From Chitinophaga terrae (ex Kim and Jung 2007) (lineage in GTDB: Bacteria > Bacteroidota > Bacteroidia > Chitinophagales > Chitinophagaceae), in NCBI RefSeq assembly GCF_900107795.1, contig NZ_FNRL01000041.1, positions 1 to 35,730 on the forward strand: DNA of 35,730 bases. The letters are read 5' to 3'. Of this stretch, positions 16,211-23,217 are shown one piece after another. Every line of letters starts with the position of its first letter. The first letter of the stretch is position 1. The notes beneath the pieces are model-generated. The model worked only from the letters and a program-made list of their open reading frames with translations. It was not told the origin of the DNA and did no database searches. The position numbers were made by a program, and so were the translations under genes.

Positions 16211-16292
16211 ACGCGATTCCCTGTTGGGGACAGACCTATAAAATTTTTAGACGATGGCCTCCTTAGACGGAGCCGGTTACTGATCCGACAAT

Positions 16293-16330
16293 AAAAAAGA
16301 GCCGATAACCATGGTTACCGGCTCTTTTTT
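16293..16330. terminator. Bidirectional intrinsic terminator after beta-barrel copy 3
   Basis: A long stem with one mismatch runs from an A6 tract through GAGCCG...TAACC, pairing with GGTTA...CGGCTC and ending in T6 plus more T-rich sequence. The A-run on one side and T-run on the other make it usable from either strand. Confidence 0.85.
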
Positions 16331-16459
16331 ATTTTTTATTTGGTCCCCATAGGGGATGATATTTTTTGGCGCGTCTTATAACCGAGGAAGCCGATAAAAC
16401 GGTTTCTGATTATAGGTTAGTTATTAAAATTATTATTAAAAGTGTGACAGTTATGGGAC

Positions 16460-16495
16460 ATGCCACTGCGTATCTACGTGATGGCATTTTTTTTT
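16460..16495 (+). terminator. Plus-strand intrinsic terminator with no annotated gene upstream
   Basis: ATGCCACTGCG and CGTGATGGCAT pair over 11 positions with one mismatch around a 6-base loop, and nine T residues follow. It points in the plus direction and lies just before the 3' end of minus-strand metF. The nearest plus gene ends at 16210 and already has its own terminator at 16293-16330. It may block antisense transcription into metF or end a small RNA. Confidence 0.7.
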
Positions 16496-16503
16496 GCCGA
16501 ACT

Positions 16504-17457
16504 TTAAAATACTGCAGCCACTGCTTTTTGGACTACTTTAGGTTTGCCCAGGGTATAGTAGTGCAGAACAGGTACGCCAAATGCTTTCAACTCCCTCGAC
16601 TGGGCTATAAGCCATTCAGTTCCAACCAATTCTACATCCTTATCTGATTTGCATTTCAGGATTTCGTTAGAAAGATCTGTTGGCAGGTCTACATGGAAGA
16701 TCCTTGGCAGCATGGTCATCTGTTTCCTGGTGGTCAGAGGTTTCAAACCTGGTATAATAGGAACCGTTATGCCCATTTCACGGCAACGCGCTACGAAATC
16801 AAAGAATTTTTGATTATCGAAGAACATCTGGGTAACTATATAATCTGCTCCCTGTTCTACCTTCTTTTTCAGGTAGCTCATGTCTGTTTGCATGTTAGGA
16901 GCTTCAAAATGTTTTTCCGGGTAGCCGGCCACGCCAATGCAAAAGTTGGTTTTTACACCGCCCTGGAGGTCATCTTCCAGGTATACGCCGTTATTCATTT
17001 GTGCTACCTGGTTCAGTAATTCGATGGCATAGCTGTGCCCGTGCGGGTCGGGCTCAAAGAAGGTTTCATTCTTTGGCGCATCACCGCGGAGTACAAGAAC
17101 ATTGTCGATGCCCAGGAAATTCAGGTCGATCAGGGCGTTTTCGGTTTCTTCCTTGCTGAACCCGCCGCAGATAAGGTGAGGCACTGCATCAACGTTGTAG
17201 TGGTTCATAATTGCGGCACAGATACCTACAGTACCCGGGCGTTTCCGGATCTCTACCTTTTCGAAGGAACCATCCGCCTTTTTCTTGAACATATGTTCGC
17301 TACGGTGATAGGTCACATTGATAAAAGAGGGCTTAAACTCCATCAATGGGTCCAGGTGGTCGTAGATCGACTCAATGCTTTTTCCTTTAAGGGGGGGAAG
17401 GATCTCAAAAGAAATGAGCGTATCCTTAGCTTTGGCAATATGTTCAGTAACTTTCAT
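16504..17457 (-). CDS. metF: Methylenetetrahydrofolate reductase [NAD(P)H]
   Basis: 317 residues of the flavin-dependent TIM-barrel enzyme that reduces 5,10-methylene-THF to 5-methyl-THF, the methyl donor for methionine synthesis. Visible landmarks: S-F-E-I-L-P-P near the N-terminus with the proton-donor Glu, N-V-T-Y-H-R-S-E, V-P-H-L-I-C-G-G, L-V-L-R-G-D-A-P-K, F-C-I-G-V-A-G-Y-P-E-K-H, and D-Y-I-V-T-Q-M-F-F-D-N for FAD and folate contacts. Length is typical. No metH or other methionine gene lies within the window, and I saw no SAM or cobalamin riboswitch in its leader. It is divergent from lptB. The three overlapping plus-strand frames are shadows. Confidence 0.95.
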   Translation of the reverse strand: MKVTEHIAKAKDTLISFEILPPLKGKSIESIYDHLDPLMEFKPSFINVTYHRSEHMFKKKADGSFEKVEIRKRPGTVGICAAIMNHYNVDAVPHLICGGFSKEETENALIDLNFLGIDNVLVLRGDAPKNETFFEPDPHGHSYAIELLNQVAQMNNGVYLEDDLQGGVKTNFCIGVAGYPEKHFEAPNMQTDMSYLKKKVEQGADYIVTQMFFDNQKFFDFVARCREMGITVPIIPGLKPLTTRKQMTMLPRIFHVDLPTDLSNEILKCKSDKDVELVGTEWLIAQSRELKAFGVPVLHYYTLGKPKVVQKAVAAVF

Positions 17458-17522
17458 ATTTTGTTGGTCTTTAGGGATTTGGATAGATAATAGTCTAATT
17501 ATCCCTATAAAATTTATGCGGG

Positions 17523-17530
17523 CAAAAATA
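17523..17530 (-). promoter_or_regulatory. -7 box TATTTTTG upstream of metF
   Basis: Exact TAnnTTTG match on the minus strand, 65 bases before the metF ATG. The -33 element at the expected distance is poor. It would give a leader of roughly 60 bases. Confidence 0.4.
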
Positions 17531-17604
17531 ATATATCCCCCAATTATAATCAGATCATTTTTAATCTTAGGAGAACTATAACTAGGCTAACTGAATGAAT
17601 TGTT

Positions 17605-17621
17605 TATTTTTGCTAAGTTTG
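17605..17621 (+). promoter_or_regulatory. Overlapping -7 boxes (TATTTTTG and TAAGTTTG) before lptB
   Basis: Two exact TAnnTTTG matches lie at 17605-17612 and 17614-17621. The second ends five bases before the ATG at 17627, which would place transcription start at the start codon. No convincing -33 TTTG lies at the right distance from either. Confidence 0.45.
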
Positions 17622-17626
17622 ATCAT

Positions 17627-18388
17627 ATGGCATTAAGAATACATACAGACCAGCTGGTAAAGCGTTACGGCGCCAGAACGGTGGTAAACCACGTATCTGT
17701 GGAGGTATCCCAAGGGGAGATTGTAGGGCTGTTAGGGCCTAACGGTGCAGGTAAAACAACATCGTTTTACATGGTGGTGGGGCTTATCAAGCCCGACGAG
17801 GGAAATGTTTACCTCGATGGTCAGAATATCACCAAGCTGCCAATGTACAAAAGAGCGAAAATGGGGATCGGTTACCTGCCCCAGGAAGCTTCAGTATTTC
17901 GTAAATTAAGTGTGGAAGATAATATAGCAGCAGTTTTAGAGATGACAAAGCTCTCTAAAGCCGAACAAAAAGATAAACTGGAAAGCCTGCTCACAGAGTT
18001 CAGGCTAACCCATGTGCGTAAAAGCCCCGGCGACGTATTAAGCGGTGGAGAACGCAGACGTACAGAAATAGCCAGGGCCCTGGCCGTGGACCCAAAGTTT
18101 ATCCTGCTGGATGAACCCTTTGCAGGTATCGACCCTATTGCCGTAGAAGATATCCAATCTATTGTAGCCAAACTGAAATACAAAAATATCGGTATCCTGA
18201 TCACAGACCACAACGTGCAGGAAACGCTTTCCATCACTGACAGAGCCTACCTGCTCTTTGAAGGCAAGATCCTGAAATCCGGAACCGCTGAAGAGCTGGC
18301 AGAAGATGAACAGGTAAGAAAAGTGTATCTTGGCCAGAATTTCATTCTTCGACGCAAAGATTACCTTGGAGAAGCAGCTAAACAGTAA
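17627..18388 (+). CDS. lptB: LPS export ABC transporter ATP-binding protein
   Basis: 253 residues from the ATG at 17627 (M-A-L-R-I-H-T-D-Q-L); the frame extends nine codons further back through the promoter, so that extension is rejected. It is the cytoplasmic ATPase that powers extraction of lipopolysaccharide from the inner membrane with LptFG. Walker A G-P-N-G-A-G-K-T-T, Q-loop Y-L-P-Q-E-A-S-V-F, signature L-S-G-G-E-R-R-R, Walker B F-I-L-L-D-E-P-F-A-G-I-D and switch His in T-D-H-N-V are all intact. The S-V-F-R-K-L coupling region and the C-terminal Y-L-G-Q-N-F motif are LptB-specific. No other lpt gene is nearby. It leads a three-gene operon (gap of 24 bases to the next gene). Confidence 0.95.
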   Translation: MALRIHTDQLVKRYGARTVVNHVSVEVSQGEIVGLLGPNGAGKTTSFYMVVGLIKPDEGNVYLDGQNITKLPMYKRAKMGIGYLPQEASVFRKLSVEDNIAAVLEMTKLSKAEQKDKLESLLTEFRLTHVRKSPGDVLSGGERRRTEIARALAVDPKFILLDEPFAGIDPIAVEDIQSIVAKLKYKNIGILITDHNVQETLSITDRAYLLFEGKILKSGTAEELAEDEQVRKVYLGQNFILRRKDYLGEAAKQ

Positions 18389-18412
18389 AAATATAATTCT
18401 ACACCATCCTAT

Positions 18413-19945
18413 ATGAGAATTTTAAGTCCTGCAATATCACAGCTAGCCAGACTACGCATGGGCCGTATCGTGTATTTCATGCAGTATCCTGTGCAAGTTC
18501 AACAGCAGGTATTCCAGAACCTTATCAGTGCCGCTCAATACACCGAATTCGGTAAACAATACGGATTTTCGAATATTTATAAAATAGAAGAATACAAAAA
18601 AAGAGTTCCAATTCATACTTACGACACTATCAAGCCATACATACAACGCACGATGGAAGGCCAGCAAAATGTGCTTTGGAACACGCCTATTAAATGGTTT
18701 GCCAAATCGAGCGGTACAACTGCCGATAAAAGCAAATTCATTCCCGTTACCGTGGAAAGCCTGGACGAATGCCATTACCGCTCAGGCAGGGACGTGATCT
18801 CGTTATATTATAATAACTTCCCTGATTCAGATGTTTTTACAGGTAAATCACTTGTTATAGGCGGCAGCCACCAGGTTAATAAACTCTCAGAGAACAGCGA
18901 TTCTTATTTTGGCGACCTGAGTGCCGTAATGTTGCAGAATATGCCGTTCTATGGCAACATGATCCGGACCCCTGACCTCGAGATAGCGCTGATGGACGAG
19001 TGGGAAGAGAAAATAGAACGTATGGCCAATGCCGTGATACATGAAAATGTAACTTCCATTGCAGGCGTTCCTACCTGGACCATCGTTCTTATCAAACGCA
19101 TCTTTGAACTAACGGGAACGGATAACCTGGCAGATGTATGGCCCAACCTGGAACTCTACATGCACGGAGGCGTAAGTTTCACTCCATACAGGGAACAGTT
19201 CCATAGGCTCATACGCAAGCCGATGATGAATTACCAGGAAACCTATAATGCTTCTGAAGGCTTCTTTGCCGCACAGGATATAATAGGGGAAGAAGGGTTG
19301 CTGCTTTTCCTGAACCATGGCATTTTCTATGAGTTTATGCCGATGGAGGAATTAGGAAAAGAAGATCCCCAGACGCTGCAATTGCAAGAAGTGGAGCTGG
19401 GTAAGAACTATGCCCTGGTGATCAGCACCAACGGCGGTCTTTGGCGTTACCTGGTAGGCGATACTGTACAATTCACCTCTTTATTGCCTTACAGGATCAA
19501 AGTAAGCGGCCGTACCAAGTCGTTCATTAATGCTTTTGGAGAAGAAGTGATCGTTGAAAACTCAGATACAGCCATCGCAAAGGCCAGCCAGGCAACCGGC
19601 GCTGTAGTAAATGACTATACAGCAGCTCCTGTATACTTCAGCGAGCAGGGGAACGGAGGGCACGAATGGTTAATAGAATTCGACAAAGCGCCAGATGATA
19701 TCAACCGGTTCATGCAGGTACTGGATGATACGCTGAAAGCCATTAACTCAGATTATGAGGCAAAACGGTATAAGAGCATAGCCTTGCATATGCCTGCCGT
19801 TCATGTACTTCCACAGGGAACATTCTGTGAATTCCTTAAGAGCAAAGGAAAGCTGGGAGGACAACATAAAGTACCACGATTGAATAACGACCGCAAATAC
19901 CTTGAAGAGATACTTAAGTTTGCGGCTGAAAATATGAATGCTTAA
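18413..19945 (+). CDS. GH3 (auxin-responsive promoter) family acyl-adenylate-type protein
   Basis: 510 residues of the GH3 branch of the acyl-adenylate/firefly luciferase superfamily. The nucleotide-binding motif is K-S-S-G-T-T-A-D-K-S-K; further landmarks are Y-N-A-S-E-G-F-F-A, a W-R-Y-L-V-G-D-T motif and S-G-R-T-K-S-F-I-N-A-F-G-E-E-V-I-V-E-N near the C-terminal domain. Plant GH3 enzymes join amino acids to acyl acids such as auxin. The bacterial members are widespread in Bacteroidota with no settled substrate. Placement between lptB and fabG, 24 and 17 bases apart, suggests a job in acyl-lipid or envelope metabolism; that is inference from context only. Confidence 0.88.
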   Translation: MRILSPAISQLARLRMGRIVYFMQYPVQVQQQVFQNLISAAQYTEFGKQYGFSNIYKIEEYKKRVPIHTYDTIKPYIQRTMEGQQNVLWNTPIKWFAKSSGTTADKSKFIPVTVESLDECHYRSGRDVISLYYNNFPDSDVFTGKSLVIGGSHQVNKLSENSDSYFGDLSAVMLQNMPFYGNMIRTPDLEIALMDEWEEKIERMANAVIHENVTSIAGVPTWTIVLIKRIFELTGTDNLADVWPNLELYMHGGVSFTPYREQFHRLIRKPMMNYQETYNASEGFFAAQDIIGEEGLLLFLNHGIFYEFMPMEELGKEDPQTLQLQEVELGKNYALVISTNGGLWRYLVGDTVQFTSLLPYRIKVSGRTKSFINAFGEEVIVENSDTAIAKASQATGAVVNDYTAAPVYFSEQGNGGHEWLIEFDKAPDDINRFMQVLDDTLKAINSDYEAKRYKSIALHMPAVHVLPQGTFCEFLKSKGKLGGQHKVPRLNNDRKYLEEILKFAAENMNA

Positions 19946-19962
19946 AACCTATCAACTATAAC

Positions 19963-20712
19963 ATGAAATTATTGGAGAACAAAGTTGCTGTTGTAACTGG
20001 CGCCAGCCGTGGTATCGGAGAGGCAATCGCATTAAAATTTGCAGAACAGGGTGCTAACGTAGCATTTACCTACCTGAGCTCCGACGAAAAAGCAAAAGCA
20101 TTGGAAGCAAAGCTAACGGCCATGGGAGTTAAAGCCAAGGCCTATAAATCTAATGCTGCTATCTATGAAGAAACAGAAACTTTAATAGCCGATGTACTGA
20201 AAGAATTCGGGAAAATAGATATCTGCGTGAATAACGCCGGTATATCCAAAGACAACCTGTTGCTTCGAATGAGCCCTGATCAGTGGGATGAAGTAATGGA
20301 TGTAAACCTGAAAAGCGTTTACAACATGACCAAACAGGTGATCCGCCCGATGATGAAAGCAAAAAGCGGCAGTATCATTAATATGAGTTCCGTTATTGGC
20401 GTTATGGGCAATGCAGGCCAGAGCAGCTATGCGGCTTCTAAAGCCGGTATCATCGGTTTCAGCAAATCCATCGCCAAGGAGCTGGGTAGCCGCAACATCC
20501 GTTGCAATGCCGTAGCTCCGGGATTTATTGAAACAGATATGACCAGCTACCTGAAAGATGGGGAAGCGGCTAATGGCTATATCTCACAAATTCCATTAAA
20601 CAGGTTCGGCACCACCGAAGATATCGCTAACGTTTGCCTTTTCCTGGCTTCCGACCTTAGCAGCTACGTAACCGGCCAAACGCTCAACGCTTGCGGCGGC
20701 CTTTGCATCTGA
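19963..20712 (+). CDS. fabG: 3-oxoacyl-[acyl-carrier-protein] reductase
   Basis: 249 residues of a classical short-chain dehydrogenase/reductase that reduces 3-ketoacyl-ACP with NADPH in fatty-acid elongation. Visible: T-G-A-S-R-G-I-G (12-19) for the cofactor, N-N-A-G (90-93), and the catalytic tetrad N115, S143, Y156 and K160. The P-G-F-I-E-T-D-M motif and the C-terminal T-G-Q-T-L-N-A-C-G-G are FabG-like. It is the last gene of the lptB operon and its stop is followed within 10 bases by the repeat element at 20713-20931. Other SDR activities cannot be excluded by sequence alone, but length and motifs favour FabG. Confidence 0.88.
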   Translation: MKLLENKVAVVTGASRGIGEAIALKFAEQGANVAFTYLSSDEKAKALEAKLTAMGVKAKAYKSNAAIYEETETLIADVLKEFGKIDICVNNAGISKDNLLLRMSPDQWDEVMDVNLKSVYNMTKQVIRPMMKAKSGSIINMSSVIGVMGNAGQSSYAASKAGIIGFSKSIAKELGSRNIRCNAVAPGFIETDMTSYLKDGEAANGYISQIPLNRFGTTEDIANVCLFLASDLSSYVTGQTLNACGGLCI

Positions 20713-20931
20713 TTTCACGCAGAGGTTTCACGCAGGGGTTTCACGCAAAGGGGCATAAGAAGCAAAGAAGCATAAGGAACTTTTACCGAAGCGAATTTTA
20801 AGAAGCAAAGAGAGTGAAGAGTATGTTATAAATAACACAGTCTTCACTCCCTTTGCTTTCTTATTTTCCTTAAAATATTATCTTATGCTTCTTTGCTTCT
20901 TATGCCCCTTTGCGTGAAACCCCGCGTGAAG
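20713..20931. repeat. Large nested inverted-repeat element between fabG and the SMP-30 gene
   Basis: The outer arms 20727-20776 and 20882-20930 are reverse complements over 50 bases with a single one-base indel (GCAGGGG against GCGGGG). Inside, 20803-20820 pairs with 20841-20858 over 18 bases with one mismatch. The whole stretch can therefore fold into a long two-part hairpin. The left side also carries three tandem units of the form TTTCACGCA plus a purine run. It fills the gap between convergent genes almost exactly: fabG stops at 20712 and the minus-strand gene stops at 20932. There is no coding capacity, so a non-autonomous repeat or terminator-like dispersed element is likely. Confidence 0.85.
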
Positions 20932-21816
20932 CTAGAATTTCTTGCCGGGAATAGGCACCCTGAAGGTTTCGACGGCTTTCCTGTCTTGCAGGGTTACGTA
21001 TACGGTTTTGCCGTCGGGGCCGCCGAATACCAGGTTGCTGCATTGTTTGCCTTTTAACGGGATCTCACGCATCAATGTGCCGGCGGGCGATAATACGGCG
21101 ATCACGCCTTTTCCCCACCTGGCAACATACAGGTTCCCGGCTTTATCGCATTTCATACCATCGAAACCGAAATCGGGAAATTCGGCGAACAAGTCTTTCC
21201 CCGAGATATTGCCCGCTGCATCTACTTTATATTTCCATATTTTTCGCTGTACGCTTTCATTTACATAGAGGGTCTTTTCATCGGGGCTTAATTCTATCCC
21301 GTTGGTAGTACCCATGTTCGTTTCCAGCAGTACAGGAGTGCGATTGGCATCTACTCTCCAGATCTGGCCGGAGTTGTCGGCCCACTTGGGATCTGATACG
21401 AATATCTGGTCTTTGCGGTTGATACAGAGATCGTTGGGCTGGTTAAACTTCGCGCTGTGTACATAAACGCCTACTTTCTTTGTATCCATATCTACCATCA
21501 GGATATTATGTCCTTTGAAGTCAGGAAGGAACATGGTACCCTTGCTGTTGAAATGAACGCCATTGGCTACACTGCTGTCTGGCAGGGTTACGAAAATTTC
21601 CCCGTTCCCGTTTTGCGGATCTATCTTTCCGATGGTACCATCGTGCTGGAAATTGACTATATATAGATTGCCGGCTTTATCAAAGTTGGGACCTTCAATA
21701 TTGGAAGAGAACATGTTCTCGGCGGTCAGATCTTTGGTTTTATAGAGTTGTTGGGCCAGTAAGGATTGTGCTGTAAATGGAAGCAGCAAAGCGGCCAGGT
21801 ATAATTTTTTTATCAT
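20932..21816 (-). CDS. Secreted SMP-30/gluconolactonase-like beta-propeller protein
   Basis: 294 residues from the ATG at 21816, where a signal peptide starts (M-I-K-K-L-Y-L-A-A-L-L-L, cleavage near L-L-A-Q). The upstream 23 codons of open frame are not homologous and are left out. The body is a six-bladed propeller of the SMP-30/LRE type: E-G-P-N-F-D with the metal-ligand Glu, N-G-V-H-F, Q-P-N-D-L, T-N-G-I-E-L-S-P-D-E-K and D-G-M-K-C-D-K-A-G-N-L-Y. Relatives hydrolyse sugar lactones; without substrate pocket data lactonase activity is plausible but unproven. Its stop codon abuts the inverted-repeat element. It is divergent from the NdpA-type gene. Confidence 0.85.
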   Translation of the reverse strand: MIKKLYLAALLLPFTAQSLLAQQLYKTKDLTAENMFSSNIEGPNFDKAGNLYIVNFQHDGTIGKIDPQNGNGEIFVTLPDSSVANGVHFNSKGTMFLPDFKGHNILMVDMDTKKVGVYVHSAKFNQPNDLCINRKDQIFVSDPKWADNSGQIWRVDANRTPVLLETNMGTTNGIELSPDEKTLYVNESVQRKIWKYKVDAAGNISGKDLFAEFPDFGFDGMKCDKAGNLYVARWGKGVIAVLSPAGTLMREIPLKGKQCSNLVFGGPDGKTVYVTLQDRKAVETFRVPIPGKKF

Positions 21817-21912
21817 CAGACCATGATTTAATGCTTTAAAATAAGCAACAAAATCAGAATTTTGCGTGATTGTTAAAGTTATCAAGATTTAATTACCAGG
21901 CAAGGCTGTTCG

Positions 21913-21941
21913 TTGGTCTGCCAACTAATTTATTAATTTTG
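21913..21941 (+). promoter_or_regulatory. Bacteroidota-type promoter of the nucleoid-associated protein gene
   Basis: TTG at 21913-21915 and TAATTTTG at 21934-21941 are 18 bases apart, fitting -33 and -7 elements. The -7 box ends five bases before the ATG at 21947, so a leaderless transcript is predicted. Confidence 0.6.
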
Positions 21942-21946
21942 CGTGC

Positions 21947-22999
21947 ATGATTCATGTTTCTGAGTTCAAAGACCTGGCGCTGCTAACCATACATAAAGTG
22001 GGAAATGCTTCAAATGACGAGATGTTGATCTGTTCTAAAGCACCCCTGCAGCTGGAGGATGAAACGATTGGTCAGTTACTGATTACATATTTTATTCAAC
22101 CATTTTCTAATGCAGCTGAATATTTTCGGTTCAAACATGATGCAGACCTGGAAATGAATGAAATATTTCAATATTGTAAACGTATCTTTACTAATCAGGA
22201 CGATTTTCAGGAACAATCAGTAAATATTGCCAAGCATTTATATAAGCATTCCACTCATCCGAAGATCAAAGGAGGAGAACTGTATATCGCTTATTTTAAT
22301 AAATGCCAGGTAGATGGAGAAGAAGTTTCGGCAATCGGTATATTTAAGTCTGAGAACCGGGATACTTATCTGAAAGTATTCTTATCTGACGATAACTACC
22401 AGGTGAATTACGAGGACGGGATCAATATCAACAAGCTTGATAAAGGTTGCCTGATCTTCAACACCGAAGAAGCCGAAGGATATAAAGTGAGTATTGTTGA
22501 TAGTATAGGAAAACAGCAAGAGGCTGTTTATTGGAGAGACGCTTTTTTACAGGTACAACGCCGTGAAGACAGTTATCATCAGACTGAAACAGCGGTAGAT
22601 ATGTGCAAACAGTTTATTTCAACCAAACTACCGAGCGAGTATGAAATGAATAGGGTAGACCAGGTAGACCTGTTAAATAAATCAGCTGCTTATTTTAAAG
22701 AGAAAGAACAATTCCAGTTAGAGGATTTTGCTAATGAGGTTTTAGGACATCCTGATGCCATCGCTTCTTTTAAAGAGTACAGAAACGAATATGCTAACCA
22801 TTATCAGCAAGATATTCCTGATGAATTTGATATCTCGGCGCCTGCAGTAAAAAAGCAACAGAAGGTGTTTAAGAGCATCATCAAGCTGGATAAGAATTTT
22901 CATATATACATACACGGTAACCGCGAAATGATTGAAAGAGGGTTTGATGAGGCTACCAATATGAACTATTATAAACTTTTATTCGAAAACGAAGCGTAG
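21947..22999 (+). CDS. Nucleoid-associated protein, NdpA/YejK family (37-kDa)
   Basis: 350 residues covering the full-length NdpA-type domain (PF04245): an N-terminal region with L-A-L-L-T-I-H-K-V-G-N, a conserved Y-F-R-F segment, G-G-E-L-Y-I-A-Y-F near residue 120, I-G-I-F-K-S-E, and a C-terminal region ending in a basic D-K-N-F-H-I-Y-I-H-G-N-R-E. The E. coli homolog YejK binds the nucleoid; the mechanism is poorly known. There is no signal peptide or membrane segment. It is single, with its own promoter and a terminator about 105 bases downstream. Confidence 0.82.
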   Translation: MIHVSEFKDLALLTIHKVGNASNDEMLICSKAPLQLEDETIGQLLITYFIQPFSNAAEYFRFKHDADLEMNEIFQYCKRIFTNQDDFQEQSVNIAKHLYKHSTHPKIKGGELYIAYFNKCQVDGEEVSAIGIFKSENRDTYLKVFLSDDNYQVNYEDGININKLDKGCLIFNTEEAEGYKVSIVDSIGKQQEAVYWRDAFLQVQRREDSYHQTETAVDMCKQFISTKLPSEYEMNRVDQVDLLNKSAAYFKEKEQFQLEDFANEVLGHPDAIASFKEYRNEYANHYQQDIPDEFDISAPAVKKQQKVFKSIIKLDKNFHIYIHGNREMIERGFDEATNMNYYKLLFENEA

Positions 23000-23104
23000 G
23001 CTATTTGTTTTCGAAAGCCCTTGAGGCGCCTGTGCGATTGATTTTGTGAAGAGATTTAATACTGCGTTTTACAATTTTCTCATAAGCAAAAACCAATTGT
23101 TAAC

Positions 23105-23135
23105 AAAGGCTGCTTCGTCTGGGCGGCCTTTTATT
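23105..23135 (+). terminator. Intrinsic terminator after the nucleoid-associated protein gene
   Basis: AAAGGCTGC and GCGGCCTTT form a 9-bp stem (one G-U pair) with a 9-base loop, then TTATTTT. Confidence 0.75.
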
Positions 23136-23169
23136 TTAAATGGAGGTCTGATAAAATATATAAAAGAGA

Positions 23170-23196
23170 AAAGCTGCCCTTACATAAGGCAGCTTT
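23170..23196 (-). terminator. Intrinsic terminator after ricT
   Basis: AAAGCTGCC and GGCAGCTTT form a perfect 9-bp stem. On the minus strand it is followed by TTCTCTTTTATATA. It is 22 bases past the ricT stop. Confidence 0.75.
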
Positions 23197-23217
23197 CCTC
23201 TTTTTATTTCTTCCTGA

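Noticed and set aside
17458..17522. SAM or cobalamin riboswitch in the metF leader
   Set aside because: The leader is only about 65 bases from the -7 box and shows only a weak stem; no conserved riboswitch core was seen.
20713..20931. CRISPR array
   Set aside because: The repeats are inverted arms plus three short tandem units without unique spacers, and no cas gene is present.
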